Below are positions 53,101-64,000 of a stretch of DNA of 64,000 nucleotides, piece by piece. Location of the stretch: positions 293,874 through 357,873 of the forward strand of contig NC_031478.1 in NCBI RefSeq assembly GCF_000006565.2, given 5' to 3'. The notes beneath the pieces are model-generated. The model made no database searches and was not told where the DNA came from. It saw nothing but the letters and a program-made list of their open reading frames with translations. This stretch comes from Toxoplasma gondii ME49 (lineage: Eukaryota > Apicomplexa > Conoidasida > Eucoccidiorida > Sarcocystidae). The translations under genes and the position numbers were made by a program. The first letter of the stretch is position 1, and each line of letters begins with the position of its first letter.

Positions 53101-56100
53101 GCTCAAACAGGATGCCGACACGGCGGTGAAAACGGTCCCGGAAGATCGGTGCGTTTGTGGTCGCCCGCTCTCTTCTTCGTCCCGCATCCAGCTCGAACAA
53201 ACGTGTATCACAGAGCTGTCGCGTCTTTGTGGCGTCGCCGTCGAGATTGTCCAGGCGTGCGCGTCTGCAGAAACGATTGCCGCTGCTGCTGGGACAGGGA
53301 AAGACGGCGCCGGACGTGGAAGAGTTCGGGGCGGGCCTGTCCACCATCAAGCGGCACCGTTGCCCGTGTTTCAGTTTCGCAGGGCACCTGCTGGGGATGC
53401 CGACGCGCCGACTCGAGGGCCGGGGGCTACGGCGACAGGCAAATCACCAGCAGCAGGTTTTCCCGGTGCTCGCGGTCCGCCGAAAAACCAGCTTTTGGCT
53501 GGTGTGAACGTACCCAGTGGCGTTATCTCCGCTCTCTGGTTGTATCGGCGGTGGATCTTAGTCTCGTCCGCACTGCTCTGTCTGTCCCAGTCTTTCTCGG
53601 CGTTGGTGGCGCTCTGGCGCCTACCCACGGGGCTGCCGTCGCTGGTGAGGCTTCTCGCCAGCCCCATCGATCCTTGCACCATGTGTTGGATTCTGCGCCT
53701 TTTCCACGCCATGCTGTCTTATGCAGTGGGCTTTGAGGGCCGCCGTATGACGCTTGCCGAGTGCGACAGCCTAAGCAACCGGCAGATCGACAAGCCGGCG
53801 AGGGAGCACCCGTCTGCACGCGCAAGTGGATGCCGAAGAGAAGGTGCGTCCTCCCACGACGATCGATACTGGTCCTCTTCCTTGGTGCGAGAGCCTGCTG
53901 GGATGGACGTTATCATGCGTAGACGGTTTCATTCCGGAAAAGAGGACGAGAGACCGTTCTCTTGCCCCTGGGCTTCTGATAACGGACACAGGCCGCCGTT
54001 TTCCGGCACCTCAAGTCCCAGACGAAGACCTAGCGTGTCTGGCCTCTACTCAAGTCCGTTTGGGTCGCGCGACCTAACCAGGGGCACATCGGCACTCTCC
54101 GTTGGAAGCCCGTTCGGGTCGGGGTCTCCTGCGTCTCTCAGTCAAGACTACGGCAGGCCCAATTGGTCGGAAGCGTCAGATCCCGCGAGAAGTGCATATG
54201 CAGACATGGCCTTTAGCTTCGCCTCCAGTTCCGGGGAGGCTCCCGCGGACAGGAGCGGGGGCGGGAGAAACCAATCCCCCGGAAAAGCGCCGTATCATTT
54301 CATCTCCTCGACAAACCAGCCAGTGACAAGAGATATTGTCCACACTCATTCGCTTCTGGTTGCGCGCCTCATGCTCCACGCCCAACTCCACGTCGTCCTT
54401 GCGGGCCTCTGCTCACTTCGCGATGACCACCATAGCCGTACCGCAGATACACCTTGCTTGATTCCTGTCATTCCCTCCGATGTGCAGTTCGTCCCGGAGA
54501 CTCTGAAGATCGACGTTCACGGGGTGACGGAGATGTCATCTTCCTTCGCACAGTGCCTCCTCTGCCTGGAACGGGGACCGGCCCCAAGGGGCATCGCGGG
54601 GACGTGCAGCAACAGGGCAGACCTTCTTTCTGCGACCCAACGTCAGCGCTGCCTCAAAGACTCCGTGCTCGACACGCGGCTGCCCGGATCCACGCTACAC
54701 GATTTAATCCCTTTTGCCGCCATCGTACGGACTGAAGCAGCGCACTTACTGTATGCCCTCGTTCACACAGTTGCAGCCTACTTTCCGCTGCACCTGCTTC
54801 GCCACAAATTGGATGCCGAAACTGTCTTCCGGGAGTTACGGCCTCCTCCAGCTGGGGCGCCAAGTCGGTCCGCCTGGGTTGATCGGGACCCGTCCACGAG
54901 AACATCGAAGCAGAGCAGACAAGCTGGCCAGTCTTTGGATGCGCAGTCGCAGGAATTTTATCGGTGTCCTGTCGATGCCGATTCGGCATGGCCTCAGTCC
55001 AGGTGGCAGCAGATGGGCCAAATGCGAGGTTATCAAGGCCCTCGTGATAGACTCTCACAAAACAGATGTGGGGGTCAGGGGGGGAACGAGCTGCATCGCG
55101 CCACAAATTCCGCGGACGAGCTGCGGTTGCGAAAACCTTTCGGCGAGAACTACCAGGCGAATACGAGGTCGGAAACCGCGCCGCGGTCGGTCCACAACGT
55201 TGCGGGTTTGGACCACGTGTCCCTAGTCACGCTGTCAGAGTCTACGACACGAGCAGAACAGGCTTCGTCCTCTGTGTGGCATGGCCCCCGAAATTACCCC
55301 CGACTCCTGGCCTCTTGCTTCAAGAGAGGTTCTGATTCGACGAGTCTGAGCGTAATTTCGACGCTCTCTCTCCTGCACTTTGTAGCAGCCCCACCCGTGC
55401 GCTGTGGACTCCGCTCGCTACTTGCTGGTGGCAAGCTGGTATGCAAAGGCGAAGACGATGGCATCTGCGGCTCCCTGCGCCTTCTTTTGCGGTGCGGGGA
55501 CCCACGAAGAGCTCCGCAGGATCAGACGTATGACGGCCTGCTATCGCAGTATGATCGCGAACCAACGCGTCGGGATTTGGTGACGTCTTGGACGTTTGAT
55601 AGTGAGGACGAGGCCGGGGAGGCGGATGTGGGAGAGGCGAGCTTCTTCGTTGCTCCGAACCCAGAGGGAGACTTGCAAGATTCGCTGGCGGGCCTCAGAT
55701 ATTCCGCGAGACTCTCAGCGTTGACGGAGAACGGCGCAGGGGCGCCTGGCACTGCTGAGGCAGGTTGTGGCGCCTCGACCTACTCCGGGCCTGCCTTCGT
55801 GCAGCGTCCGTACCCGCAGCAGAATTCTGAGGGAGGCACTCGTCAGGTGTGTGGCAAATACAGTGTGACGACGCGAATGACGCGCTGCCAACAGAAACGC
55901 ATCCGTCCGTCTCCGTCATCCGAGACAGGCATTTTGTATGATCGGCGTGGAGTTGCGGTGCACGGCATCTCGACATCTTCCCGGATTCAGGAAGAGATTC
56001 TTAGGCGTCTGGTGGTCATGCACGAAGAGGAAGAAGGACAAACAAAGCACGTGGGAAGCTGCCCGACACTCAAGATGCTCAGCGACGTCGTCCCGTACAT

Positions 56101-59100
56101 CTTCGGAGACAGTGCTCGCATTGGAGTAAGTCACCAAAAATCAGAACATGCTGCAGTGGTGACGGCGCGGCGAGCCTCGAGTCAGTTCAGGGGTAGCTGC
56201 GCCTTGTCGCGGCTCTCCCATACATCGAAAGGTGGTAAAAATGTCGCACGTCTTTTCTGAGGTGATGGCTACCAGCCGATAATATGACCAAGGCTTCCTG
56301 TCTGCCGAGGTACTCGAGTCTAGCGTTGTTGGGAAAGACACTGCAGGCTTTGGGCACCAGGAGGCAAACGGACGCGTCCCTGCTTAGTCAAGGCTTCACT
56401 GGGTCCCGGTGGTTGCGGAGTTGACGAGGCCGTTCCGGTGGACTGGGTCCCGGTGGTTGCGGAGTTGACGAGGCCGTTCCGGTGGACTGGGAACCTAGAC
56501 CTCGGCGTTTACACACACACGTTCGTGGTCGTATTCACTCACGACAATCTATCCTGTTTCTGATGTTTTCACAGCTTTTCCACAGACTTGAAGTTTGCTG
56601 GCACGCAGCGCCGTGCGTGCCAATGGTTCTTCCACGGCGATCGCTCTTGGGTGGACCGGCAAGTTTGTGTCCACCTTTCGACCTCTCCACCGTCTCCTTT
56701 ACCAGCGCTTCAATGCCTAAACGAGTCGACGTCTTTGGGCGAAATGCAGGATCAGGCGGACCGTGTTCCGCTGTTCCCTCTGTCTCACAGTCGGTTACGC
56801 CATCTTTCCCTTCCGGCGTAGAACGCCTTGCCGTGAATCAGGGGAGCTGTCAAATGGGAAGTGTCAAGAACATCCATCCAGGTCCTGGCAATGAAATTCA
56901 GTCTTCGGCGGGTGAAGGCGCTTCCTGCGTCGCCAATGTAAGGGGCCGGCTGCAGGACCCCCAGACGTGCACTCCGAGCGTTTCCTGGATGTCGGCCTTA
57001 ATCGAGCTCATGAACGCTACTGGAGTTTTGCAGCACCCCGTTCAGAATGCTGCCCTCTGGTAAACAGATCACGCATGAAGCTTTCACGAAGCCAGTTTCA
57101 GGATTCGTGACCCCGGGATGACTCACATGCAGACAGTCGCGAGTTTTTTCTGTGAAACCGAATAGACAGAGCAGCCCGTGTCTCCAGGCACGACATATTC
57201 GGCATCCTCTCAAAATTCTTNNNNNNNNNNNNNNNNNNNNNNNNNNNNNNNNNNNNNNNNNNNNNNNNNNNNNNNNNNNNNNNNNNNNNNNNNNNNNNNN
57301 NNNNNNNNNNNNNNNNNNNNTATCGCAGTATGATCGGGAACCAACGCGTCGGGATTTGGTGACGTCTTGGACGTTTGATAGTGAGGACGAGGCCGGGGAG
57401 GCGGGATGTGGGAGAGGCGAGCTTCTTCGTTGCTCCGAACCCCAGAGGGAGACTTGCAAGATTCGCTGGCGGGCCTCAGATATTCCGCGAGACTCTCAGC
57501 GTGACGGAGAACGGCGCAGGGGCGCCTGGCACTGCTGAGGCAGGTTGTGGCGCCTCGACCTACTCCGGGCCTGCCTTCGTGCAGCGTCCGTACCCGCAGC
57601 AGAATTCTGAGGGAGGCACTCGTCAGGTGTGTGGCAAATACAGTGTGACGACGCGAATGACGCGCTGCCAACAGAAACGCATCCGTCCGTCTCCGTCATC
57701 CGAGACAGGCATTTTGTATGATCGGCGTGGAGTTGCGGTGCACGGCATCTCGACATCTTCCCGGATTCAGGAAGAGATTCTTAGGCGTCTGGTGGTCATG
57801 CACGAAGAGGAAGAAGGACAAACAAAGCACGTGGGAAGCTGCCCGACACTCAAGATGCTCAGCGACGTCGTCCCGTACATCTTCGGAGACAGTGCTCGCA
57901 TTGGAGTAAGTCACCAAAAATCAGAACATGCTGCAGTGGTGACGGCGCGGCGAGCCTCGAGTCAGTTCAGGGGTAGCTGCGCCTTGTCGCGGCTCTCCCA
58001 TACATCGAAAGGTGGTAAAAATGTCGCACGTCTTTTCTGAGGTGATGGCTACCAGCCGATAATATGACCAAGGCTTCCTGTCTGCCGAGGTACTCGAGTC
58101 TAGCGTTGTTGGGAAAGACACTGCAGGCTTTGGGCACCAGGAGGCAAACGGACGCGTCCCTGCTTAGTCAAGGCTTCACTGGGTCCCGGTGGTTGCGGAG
58201 TTGACGAGGCCGTTCCGGTGGACTGGGTCCCGGTGGTTGCGGAGTTGACGAGGCCGTTCCGGTGGACTGGGAACCTAGACCTCGGCGTTTACACACACAC
58301 GTTCGTGGTCGTATTCACTCACGACAATCTATCCTGTTTCTGATGTTTTCACAGCTTTTCCACAGACTTGAAGTTTGCTGGCACGCAGCGCCGTGCGTGC
58401 CAATGGTTCTTCCACGGCGATCGCTCTTGGGTGGACCGGCAAGTTTGTGTCCACCTTTCGACCTCTCCACCGTCTCCTTTACCAGCGCTTCAATGCCTAA
58501 ACGAGTCGACGTCTTTGGGCGAAATGCAGGATCAGGCGGACCGTGTTCCGCTGTTCCCTCTGTCTCACAGTCGGTTACGCCATCTTTCCCTTCCGGCGTA
58601 GAACGCCTTGCCGTGAATCAGGGGAGCTGTCAAATGGGAAGTGTCAAGAACATCCATCCAGGTCCTGGCAATGAAATTCAGTCTTCGGCGGGTGAAGGCG
58701 CTTCCTGCGTCGCCAATGTAAGGGGCCGGCTGCAGGACCCCCAGACGTGCACTCCGAGCGTTTCCTGGATGTCGGCCTTAATCGAGCTCATGAACGCTAC
58801 TGGAGTTTTGCAGCACCCCGTTCAGAATGCTGCCCTCTGGTAAACAGATCACGCATGAAGCTTTCACGAAGCCAGTTTCAGGATTCGTGACCCCGGGATG
58901 ACTCACATGCAGACAGTCGCGAGTTTTTTCTGTGAAACCGAATAGACAGAGCAGCCCGTGTCTCCAGGCACGACATATTCGGCATCCTCTCAAATTCTTC
59001 AGTAGAGGAGCAAACCTTGTGGCGTATGTTGCCATGGCAGAGTGCTTTTTGTCAGCAGTTTTGTGCGCTCAAGTAATTATGTCCCGCTGTCGCCATTCGT

Positions 59101-62100
59101 GGAGAAGAGACAGTCTGTAGTCGACCAGCAGCACTCGTAGCATTCTGTTTCGATGGGGTCGGAATAGAGCTGAGACCATCGATTTGGAGAAAAGTTTGTT
59201 TTGTAGAGTTGGCGAGAATAGGGGCAGGTGCAACACGGCTTTGTTGTAACCTTTGCTGCTTCCCTGCAGAATTCTGATTGATGAGGTCGTTTTCCCGGGT
59301 TGTTCTCGCTTATTTGTGCGCTCAGGGACTGGCAGCTGATTTCGCGTCTTCTTCTCGGTCCCTTGGTCTCTCATCTTCGCTTCCTGGTTGCCTTCTCCTC
59401 AGATCTTACCCGGATCTTCGAGATCTTCCTTCAACAAATCCTCACTTTTTTTCTGCCTTCGTCATGCGGCTTCTCGTGCCTACCGTGGGATATGGACAAC
59501 CTCCACTTTTTGCTAATAGCGAACGCTCTGGTGTCCGTCCTTCTCATCGTTCCGCACAACGTTCTCAGTCTCTCGCTCCCCCCACCCGAGTCTCTGTGGA
59601 CGCTGCAGGCCCGTCGACACAATAGGCCTTTCTTTCAAAAGACGCAATCTGCTCACGGGGCTGAAGCTAACCAACGTTGCCGGTCGGTCTTGCCGCGCAA
59701 CGCATGCGCAGCTGGCGACAAAGGCTTAAACGTGGTGGGGCAGCAGGTAGAGAAGGAAACGACGCATGCCGGCCAGCATCGGTCAGGACGCCGGATGTCC
59801 TTCTCAGTGGGTTCGGTCAAGCGAGGAGACTCCACCACCAAGCCGCCTGTTGGTCTCCGCTCAGAGTCTCAGTGTGATTCAAAGGGGTTGCCAGGAGATG
59901 TGTCTACTAAATTCAACCAAGAATCTTCGGCTGGCGCAGGGAAGAGAGGGTCACCTGATGAAGAGACTGGTGCAGGGCTTTGTGGCCGACGAGCTCTGCT
60001 GATGGAAATTGCAGGACTGTTGCTGCAGGAACTCCTCCTGCCTCCTCACGTCAGTCCCGCGTCGGTGTGTCGGTGCGCCTCCTCCGTGTGCCCGTCGCTT
60101 TCCACTCCGCCCGTGACCCAGGTTCCTCAGGACCGTCCGAATATGACACGAAGCTCCCCAGGCTGTCGATCGCCCCCAGATACCTTCCCCCAGACAGCTG
60201 TGGAAGGACAGGAACAAATCCGGACTCCCCCGATCGCACGCTTGAGTTCACCAACTCCCGCTGCACCTGGGCGGAATCCAGCGAGGCAAAGAGTCGCCGG
60301 TGAAAACCTGCGTTCGAGCGAAAGATACACACATCCTCAGGCGCAACAGACTGGTGCAGTGGCCAGACCTGCTGACCCCACAGAAAGGCTGCCCCCTCGT
60401 GTGCAAGGCGGATCACCGGAGGTGCTCAGACGTAAAGTATCAAGCATTATGCGGTCGGAGAAACCGACTGGGGCACACAGCGGCCCTGCGACTGATTCAC
60501 ACATGAATACCAAGCCACATGTGCGGTTAGTACTGCCCACGACTTCTGCCCTCAAGGCTCACGAAAGACATCGAGCCGCTGCAGTTACTCGCGAAGTACC
60601 CGGTGAGTCGCGGGTGGCATCTTGCCCAGTTCAATCAGAACCAAACCCGGCGTACGAGCCTCATGGTGGTGGTGCCGCATGCCCTTTGGAAGGCGAAGAA
60701 GTTCAGATAGCAGCGCGTCATTCAACGGCTGTGTCTCAGTCGGAACAGATTTGTGCGTCTGACGGGGGCCGCCTGCCGATCCTTCAACAAACATGCGGCA
60801 TTGAGACACGCAGCCAGAGTGTTGAGGGAAACCATCGACACAGCCCAGACTCTCACAGAGGCGCGCAGAACCTGAGGGGCGAGGTGGGCGGGAGCACGAT
60901 GAGATGTCCACCGACACTACCCCCTCAGAACGCTCCCTTTGGGCAGACCCTGTCGCTCGCTGCTGCCGCTGAGACAGCCATCGTGCGACTGCGAGGCAAG
61001 CGCGTAGTGTACCATGTCCGCATGCGGACATCTGAGCAGCTTCCTGCAGAACTGGGGAGGCCGAGGAGGTGCTGTCTGTCGCCCAGCACAGGAGCTCAAG
61101 TCTGGGGGAGCCACTCAAGAGCGTCAGGAAGCCGCGGGCAAGACACGCTGGGCGGACTGGCTGGATCTTCTGCTTATGGCTCGTGTCAGGTCTCCCGAGC
61201 CAATCACGGCTTTTCTGGGACGGAGGCGGCGCCCTCGGCTTCTCTTCGAAACGAACAGCTGCGACTCGCAGCAGTGCTGCCTCGAGTCCTGGCAGATCAC
61301 CATACTCTACGGACGTTGTCGGCGCAGTACGGAGCGATTGTGGGTACGTTTTCGGCCTCGCTGGAGGGCGTGATTCAGCTGTCGAAGGCAGGAATCTTTA
61401 CGCTGCTCATCCAGCTGATTGATCAAGGTGCGGAGAAAGACACACTGGTCGGTCATTTTTTCCCTCATCTCTGCTTAGATTTTGTTCCGGCGCGCCGCGT
61501 GGCCAGCCGAATTCTAAGTCGCGGATCTCTCTTTCTCAGACTTCGGTGTCTCGCTTACTGGCAGCGGCAAATTCTCGATGATGATACTCCAACAGACGTC
61601 GCTGTTTCAGTAACGGGCCACCAGGCTGAGCTCGGCGGAAGCCTCGAGAGTCGCCCAATCGCGACAGAAATATTCAGGGACAAATCGCTAAACGCAGGAA
61701 CTGAACGACACCGGGATGGCACCAAAGATTGGTGCTGCCCTGGGAGAACGACGGCAAGGAGCGAGAGCGAAGTTTCGCAGTCTTGGCATTCAGTTTGCGA
61801 ATCGGACGATGCGTCAGCGCCCTCGAGCGGAGGCAGCAACGTCGGCTTGTTTGCAAAGACGCCGCGGTGGGCCTGGCAGCTTCAGGAGGTGATTCTCAAG
61901 TGTCTGGGTCCGAACCAGCCAGCCCTTCTTCGCAGCGAAGCGATTCGAATCGTAACGATTGTGTGCCGCCGGAAGACTCGGCGCGCTGTGAGAATCATTC
62001 TGAACCTCATGGAGACCGGAATGGTGTCCACTGAAAGCTGGCCTCGAGTCCTCCAGCTTCAACTGCTGCGAGCAGACGAGGGCGTCCGAAGAGGAGAGCG

Positions 62101-64000
62101 CGACGGCTGGCTCTACAACCTCTTGAATGAGTACTTGGCAGTGGCGCATGGCGATGGTGTCGAAACTCCACAAAAGTGGGAAGGCGCAAGCCCAGGACAG
62201 ATGCAAACGGAGAGAGAAGAAAACTCGAAGGATGGGCTGCAGCACTGGCCGACTCACAGGCAGGACTCCCGGGCGCGGCTTTACACGCAAGACGCGATGC
62301 GCAAGGAAGAAAGAGACGCAGACTCAGAGGCAGGAATAGACCCTACCGGATGTGAGAAGATCGAGTTCCGGAGTTCCAAATATTCGCCTGTCGCGTTGCG
62401 GGACCAAACACCTCTGAAGCGCTTCGTCTACGTTCGGCTCGTGGAGCACCTCATGGCAAAGGTGAGTCCCCTGAAACAGGACACGAGGGATTGTTGCTTG
62501 ACAGGGAACGTTTCGGGTATACTAGCACAGCGGCCGTTCGTTTGTACATATTTTGGCGCATCGGAAAAAAGGCGCTAGCGAGAAGGGGGAATATTGGAAA
62601 GTCGAAGAAACCGTCCGCGAGGTGAGAGACAAGGGGTTCGATAACCCCGAGGATCTTGCGTAGCATGATGCAGAGCGCTTGTTTTCGACAAATCTTCGAG
62701 ACGCCGAAAGTAAACGTGTATGTGAAAAACGCTGGCACTCGTCGATTGCCACGCGAATTTTCTCACCGAACACTAACGGCGTAGGCTGTTGATTCGGAAC
62801 AGCTGCTGTTGTAGGAGAAGCTTCTCTCTCGTACATTGTTTGTGCCGTGTTCTGCTTTAGGTTTTCAAGTTGCCGGAGATCTGGGAGACCCGCGTGCTCG
62901 GATCAAAAGTCGTTGATCTGGACCTCTATTCCCCCGGAGCGTCCTCGGCGGGTGCTCACCGTCCGCCCTACTCTGTAGGACTGGGTCCCCGTGGTGGCGC
63001 GGTGGCGACTGCCTTTGGGGGCTATCCGGACGCTTGGAGCAGGAGGCGCACAAGTTTGAGAATGAAACCTGCGCCACCTCAGTTCCCACTTTTCCAGGCA
63101 GAAGTGGACCCCGGAGTCGTTGAGAAGCTGGTGCACGTCCCAGGGTCGATATTTCCGTCGAGTACCAGTACCACAACTGGAAAGGAAGCCACCCGCCCCC
63201 CCGTGTCTTGGATTTTCCATCTACTCCAGCGCGAAGAGGCTGCTGGGAGCTCTGTGAAGCCGGCGCGCGGGCTCACTCTATATCAGGAAGCGAGTGAGGC
63301 TAGCGCGAGCTGCTCGTCTTCACACACCCAGTCAGTCGTCGAGGCAGCGTTCGCTCAACTGGATGCAAACATTGTCGTCCCGGGCCTTGCCGCGGCGATC
63401 ACGTTTAGAAGAGGCAAAATGAGCAAGGGCGGCGCCGGCCGAGGATTCACTTGGATGTCGTTCGTGCCTGCTCAGCTGCAGGTGCAGTTGGTGGCCATCT
63501 TGGAGTCGAGGAGCATGGCTGCGCAACTTTCTCGGACCGGCGGAAGTGTCGCAAACGGGGAGAAGAATTCTGGCGAGAGCCTCAGGCAGGAATGTAGAGA
63601 TAATGAGGACCTAGGTCGAAGGCGAGGCGAGGACTCTGAGGACGAGGACGCAGCTGTGAGAGTGGCGGCTATCATTCGTGAAAAAGGAGTCCGGATTGCT
63701 CTCGAGGAAGGTCTTGTCAGTGAGGAGGCGATCAACGCGAGAATGTGGATAGTCGAACAGTTCTCTTTAGATGCCATGGTTTTCGCAGATTCCGTCTCAG
63801 CCGCTCAGCGGAACGCAATGAGGTACGTTTGCACGTCGTCTTCGTCTGCTCGCTCTTCCGTTTCCTCTGCGCTGTCGTCTCGTTCTTCTCGCTCTGGTTC
63901 CTCCTCGTTGACGCCTTGGCGGGAACAGGATGCAAAGTTTTTCAGCGTTAAAGATGACCGCACCAACCCCTCGGTAGGACTGCCTTTCGCCGAAACTTCC
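50129..64000 (+). CDS. RICTOR homologue (TORC2 scaffold), partial at right edge
   Basis: RICTOR is the large helical-repeat subunit that defines TOR complex 2. Exons: 50129-56125, 56575-57059, 59326-62461, then 62861 to about 63822 or beyond. Phases agree once the duplicated contig end is ignored; over 3500 codons are visible (human RICTOR about 1700 residues). N-terminal helical repeats: SFIRTLRLLLVHPEAQCRVL (about residue 583), EREAALMFIRVW (about 706), WRVACLETILEFGFL (about 870), SALLCLSQSFSALVALW (about 1140), HSLLVARLMLHAQLHVVLAG (about 1407) and RTEAAHLLYALVHTVAAYFP (about 1530). They match, in order, the RICTOR N block (ERxQALKLIR, LRxLCLETLAEIA, SWSGLLYL, LLGEILHLANR in fungi). The middle domain follows: WDWQLISRLLLGPL across the exon 2/3 junction, then LEGVIQLSKAGIFTLLIQL (about 2825). 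Exon 4 opens FKLPEIWETRVLG. Blocks are separated by long disordered insertions. No stop is reached. Confidence 0.85.
55542..57220. repeat. Left copy of a 1679-base duplicated contig end
   Basis: This segment runs from TATCGCAGTATGATC to the last base before the run of Ns and is repeated almost perfectly at 57321-58999. It contains the end of RICTOR exon 1, intron 1, exon 2 and the start of intron 2. Its reading frame is intact, so it is the better copy for exon 1. The only doubtful bases are at its extreme right end (an extra A near 57214). Confidence 0.95.
56401..56488. repeat. 44-base tandem repeat, two copies, in RICTOR intron 1
   Basis: The unit beginning GGGTCCCGGTGGTTGCGGAG is present twice without mismatch (56401-56444 and 56445-56488), and a third copy begins (GGG) and then diverges. 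The same pair appears at 58181-58268 because of the contig duplication. It is a short minisatellite and may vary between strains. Confidence 0.9.
57221..57320. other. Assembly gap, 100 Ns
   Basis: Exactly 100 Ns, the conventional size for a gap of unknown length. Because the sequence on both sides overlaps, the true gap length is probably zero or negative. Confidence 0.97.
57321..58999. repeat. Right copy of the duplicated contig end
   Basis: Near-identical to 55542-57220. Differences sit close to the gap: a C-to-G change (57337), one inserted G (near 57406), one inserted C (near 57443) and one missing T (near 57500). Together they break the exon 1 frame for its first 180 bases. After that the match is exact up to the far end. 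It carries false second copies of the exon 1 tail (to 57905) and exon 2 (58355-58839). These should not be annotated as a second gene or as extra exons. Confidence 0.95.

Noticed and set aside
57400..57500. Apparent frameshifts that could mark a pseudogene
   Set aside because: All fall within 185 bases of a contig start next to Ns, while the duplicate sequence at 55620-55725 is in frame. Sequencing error is the simpler explanation.
57375..58040. A 221-codon frame resembling the end of RICTOR exon 1, suggesting a second RICTOR-like gene
   Set aside because: It is the right copy of the duplicated contig end. Its first bases carry three single-base indels relative to the intact left copy, and the rest is identical.

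Overview
The window looks like nuclear DNA from a tissue-cyst-forming coccidian apicomplexan: Toxoplasma, Hammondia, Neospora or a close relative. The evidence is intron-rich genes with standard GT-AG introns, long low-complexity insertions inside conserved domains, TA microsatellites in introns, and an exact pair of promoter elements (TRP-1 and TRP-2) known from Toxoplasma ribosomal protein genes upstream of the first gene. I rebuilt exons by hand from splice signals and phase. Species and strain cannot be fixed from this alone.

Layout, left to right. (1) 1327-3557 (+): ribosomal protein eL15 (RPL15), three exons. (2) 5364-15679 (-): a multi-exon homologue of POT1 / telomere-end-binding protein alpha, with OB1, OB2 and a zinc-bearing C-terminal region, plus an N-terminal extension of about 400 residues that I do not recognise. 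(3) 17118-17941 (+): a small coiled-coil protein. (4) 18931-21161 (+): a 544-residue protein with a signal peptide and a His/Gly-rich tail. (5) 23098-26098 (+): a complete protein kinase A catalytic subunit, eight exons, 333 residues. (6) 28823-35323 (+): a tubulin-tyrosine-ligase-like (TTLL) enzyme of about 1458 residues with a very long low-complexity N-terminus. (7) 36218-44340 (-): a PX-domain plus WD40-repeat protein. (8) 50129 to the right edge (+): a giant RICTOR homologue, the TORC2 scaffold, with more than 3500 codons visible.

The RICTOR locus contains an assembly fault. The 1679 bases before a 100-N gap (55542-57220) recur just after it (57321-58999). The few differences lie close to the gap. 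This is best read as two overlapping contig ends placed side by side, so one copy should be removed. Once it is, exons 1-4 join in phase.

Transcription alternates. RPL15/POT1 and TTLL/PX-WD40 are convergent; POT1/coiled-coil and PX-WD40/RICTOR are divergent. There are no operons. The genes do not form one pathway, but several are central eukaryotic regulators: PKA, TORC2, telomere capping, a tubulin ligase and phosphoinositide-linked trafficking. I saw no tRNA, rRNA, CRISPR array, transposon or viral sequence. The clearest biological leads are the POT1 and RICTOR homologues, both strongly diverged and greatly extended.
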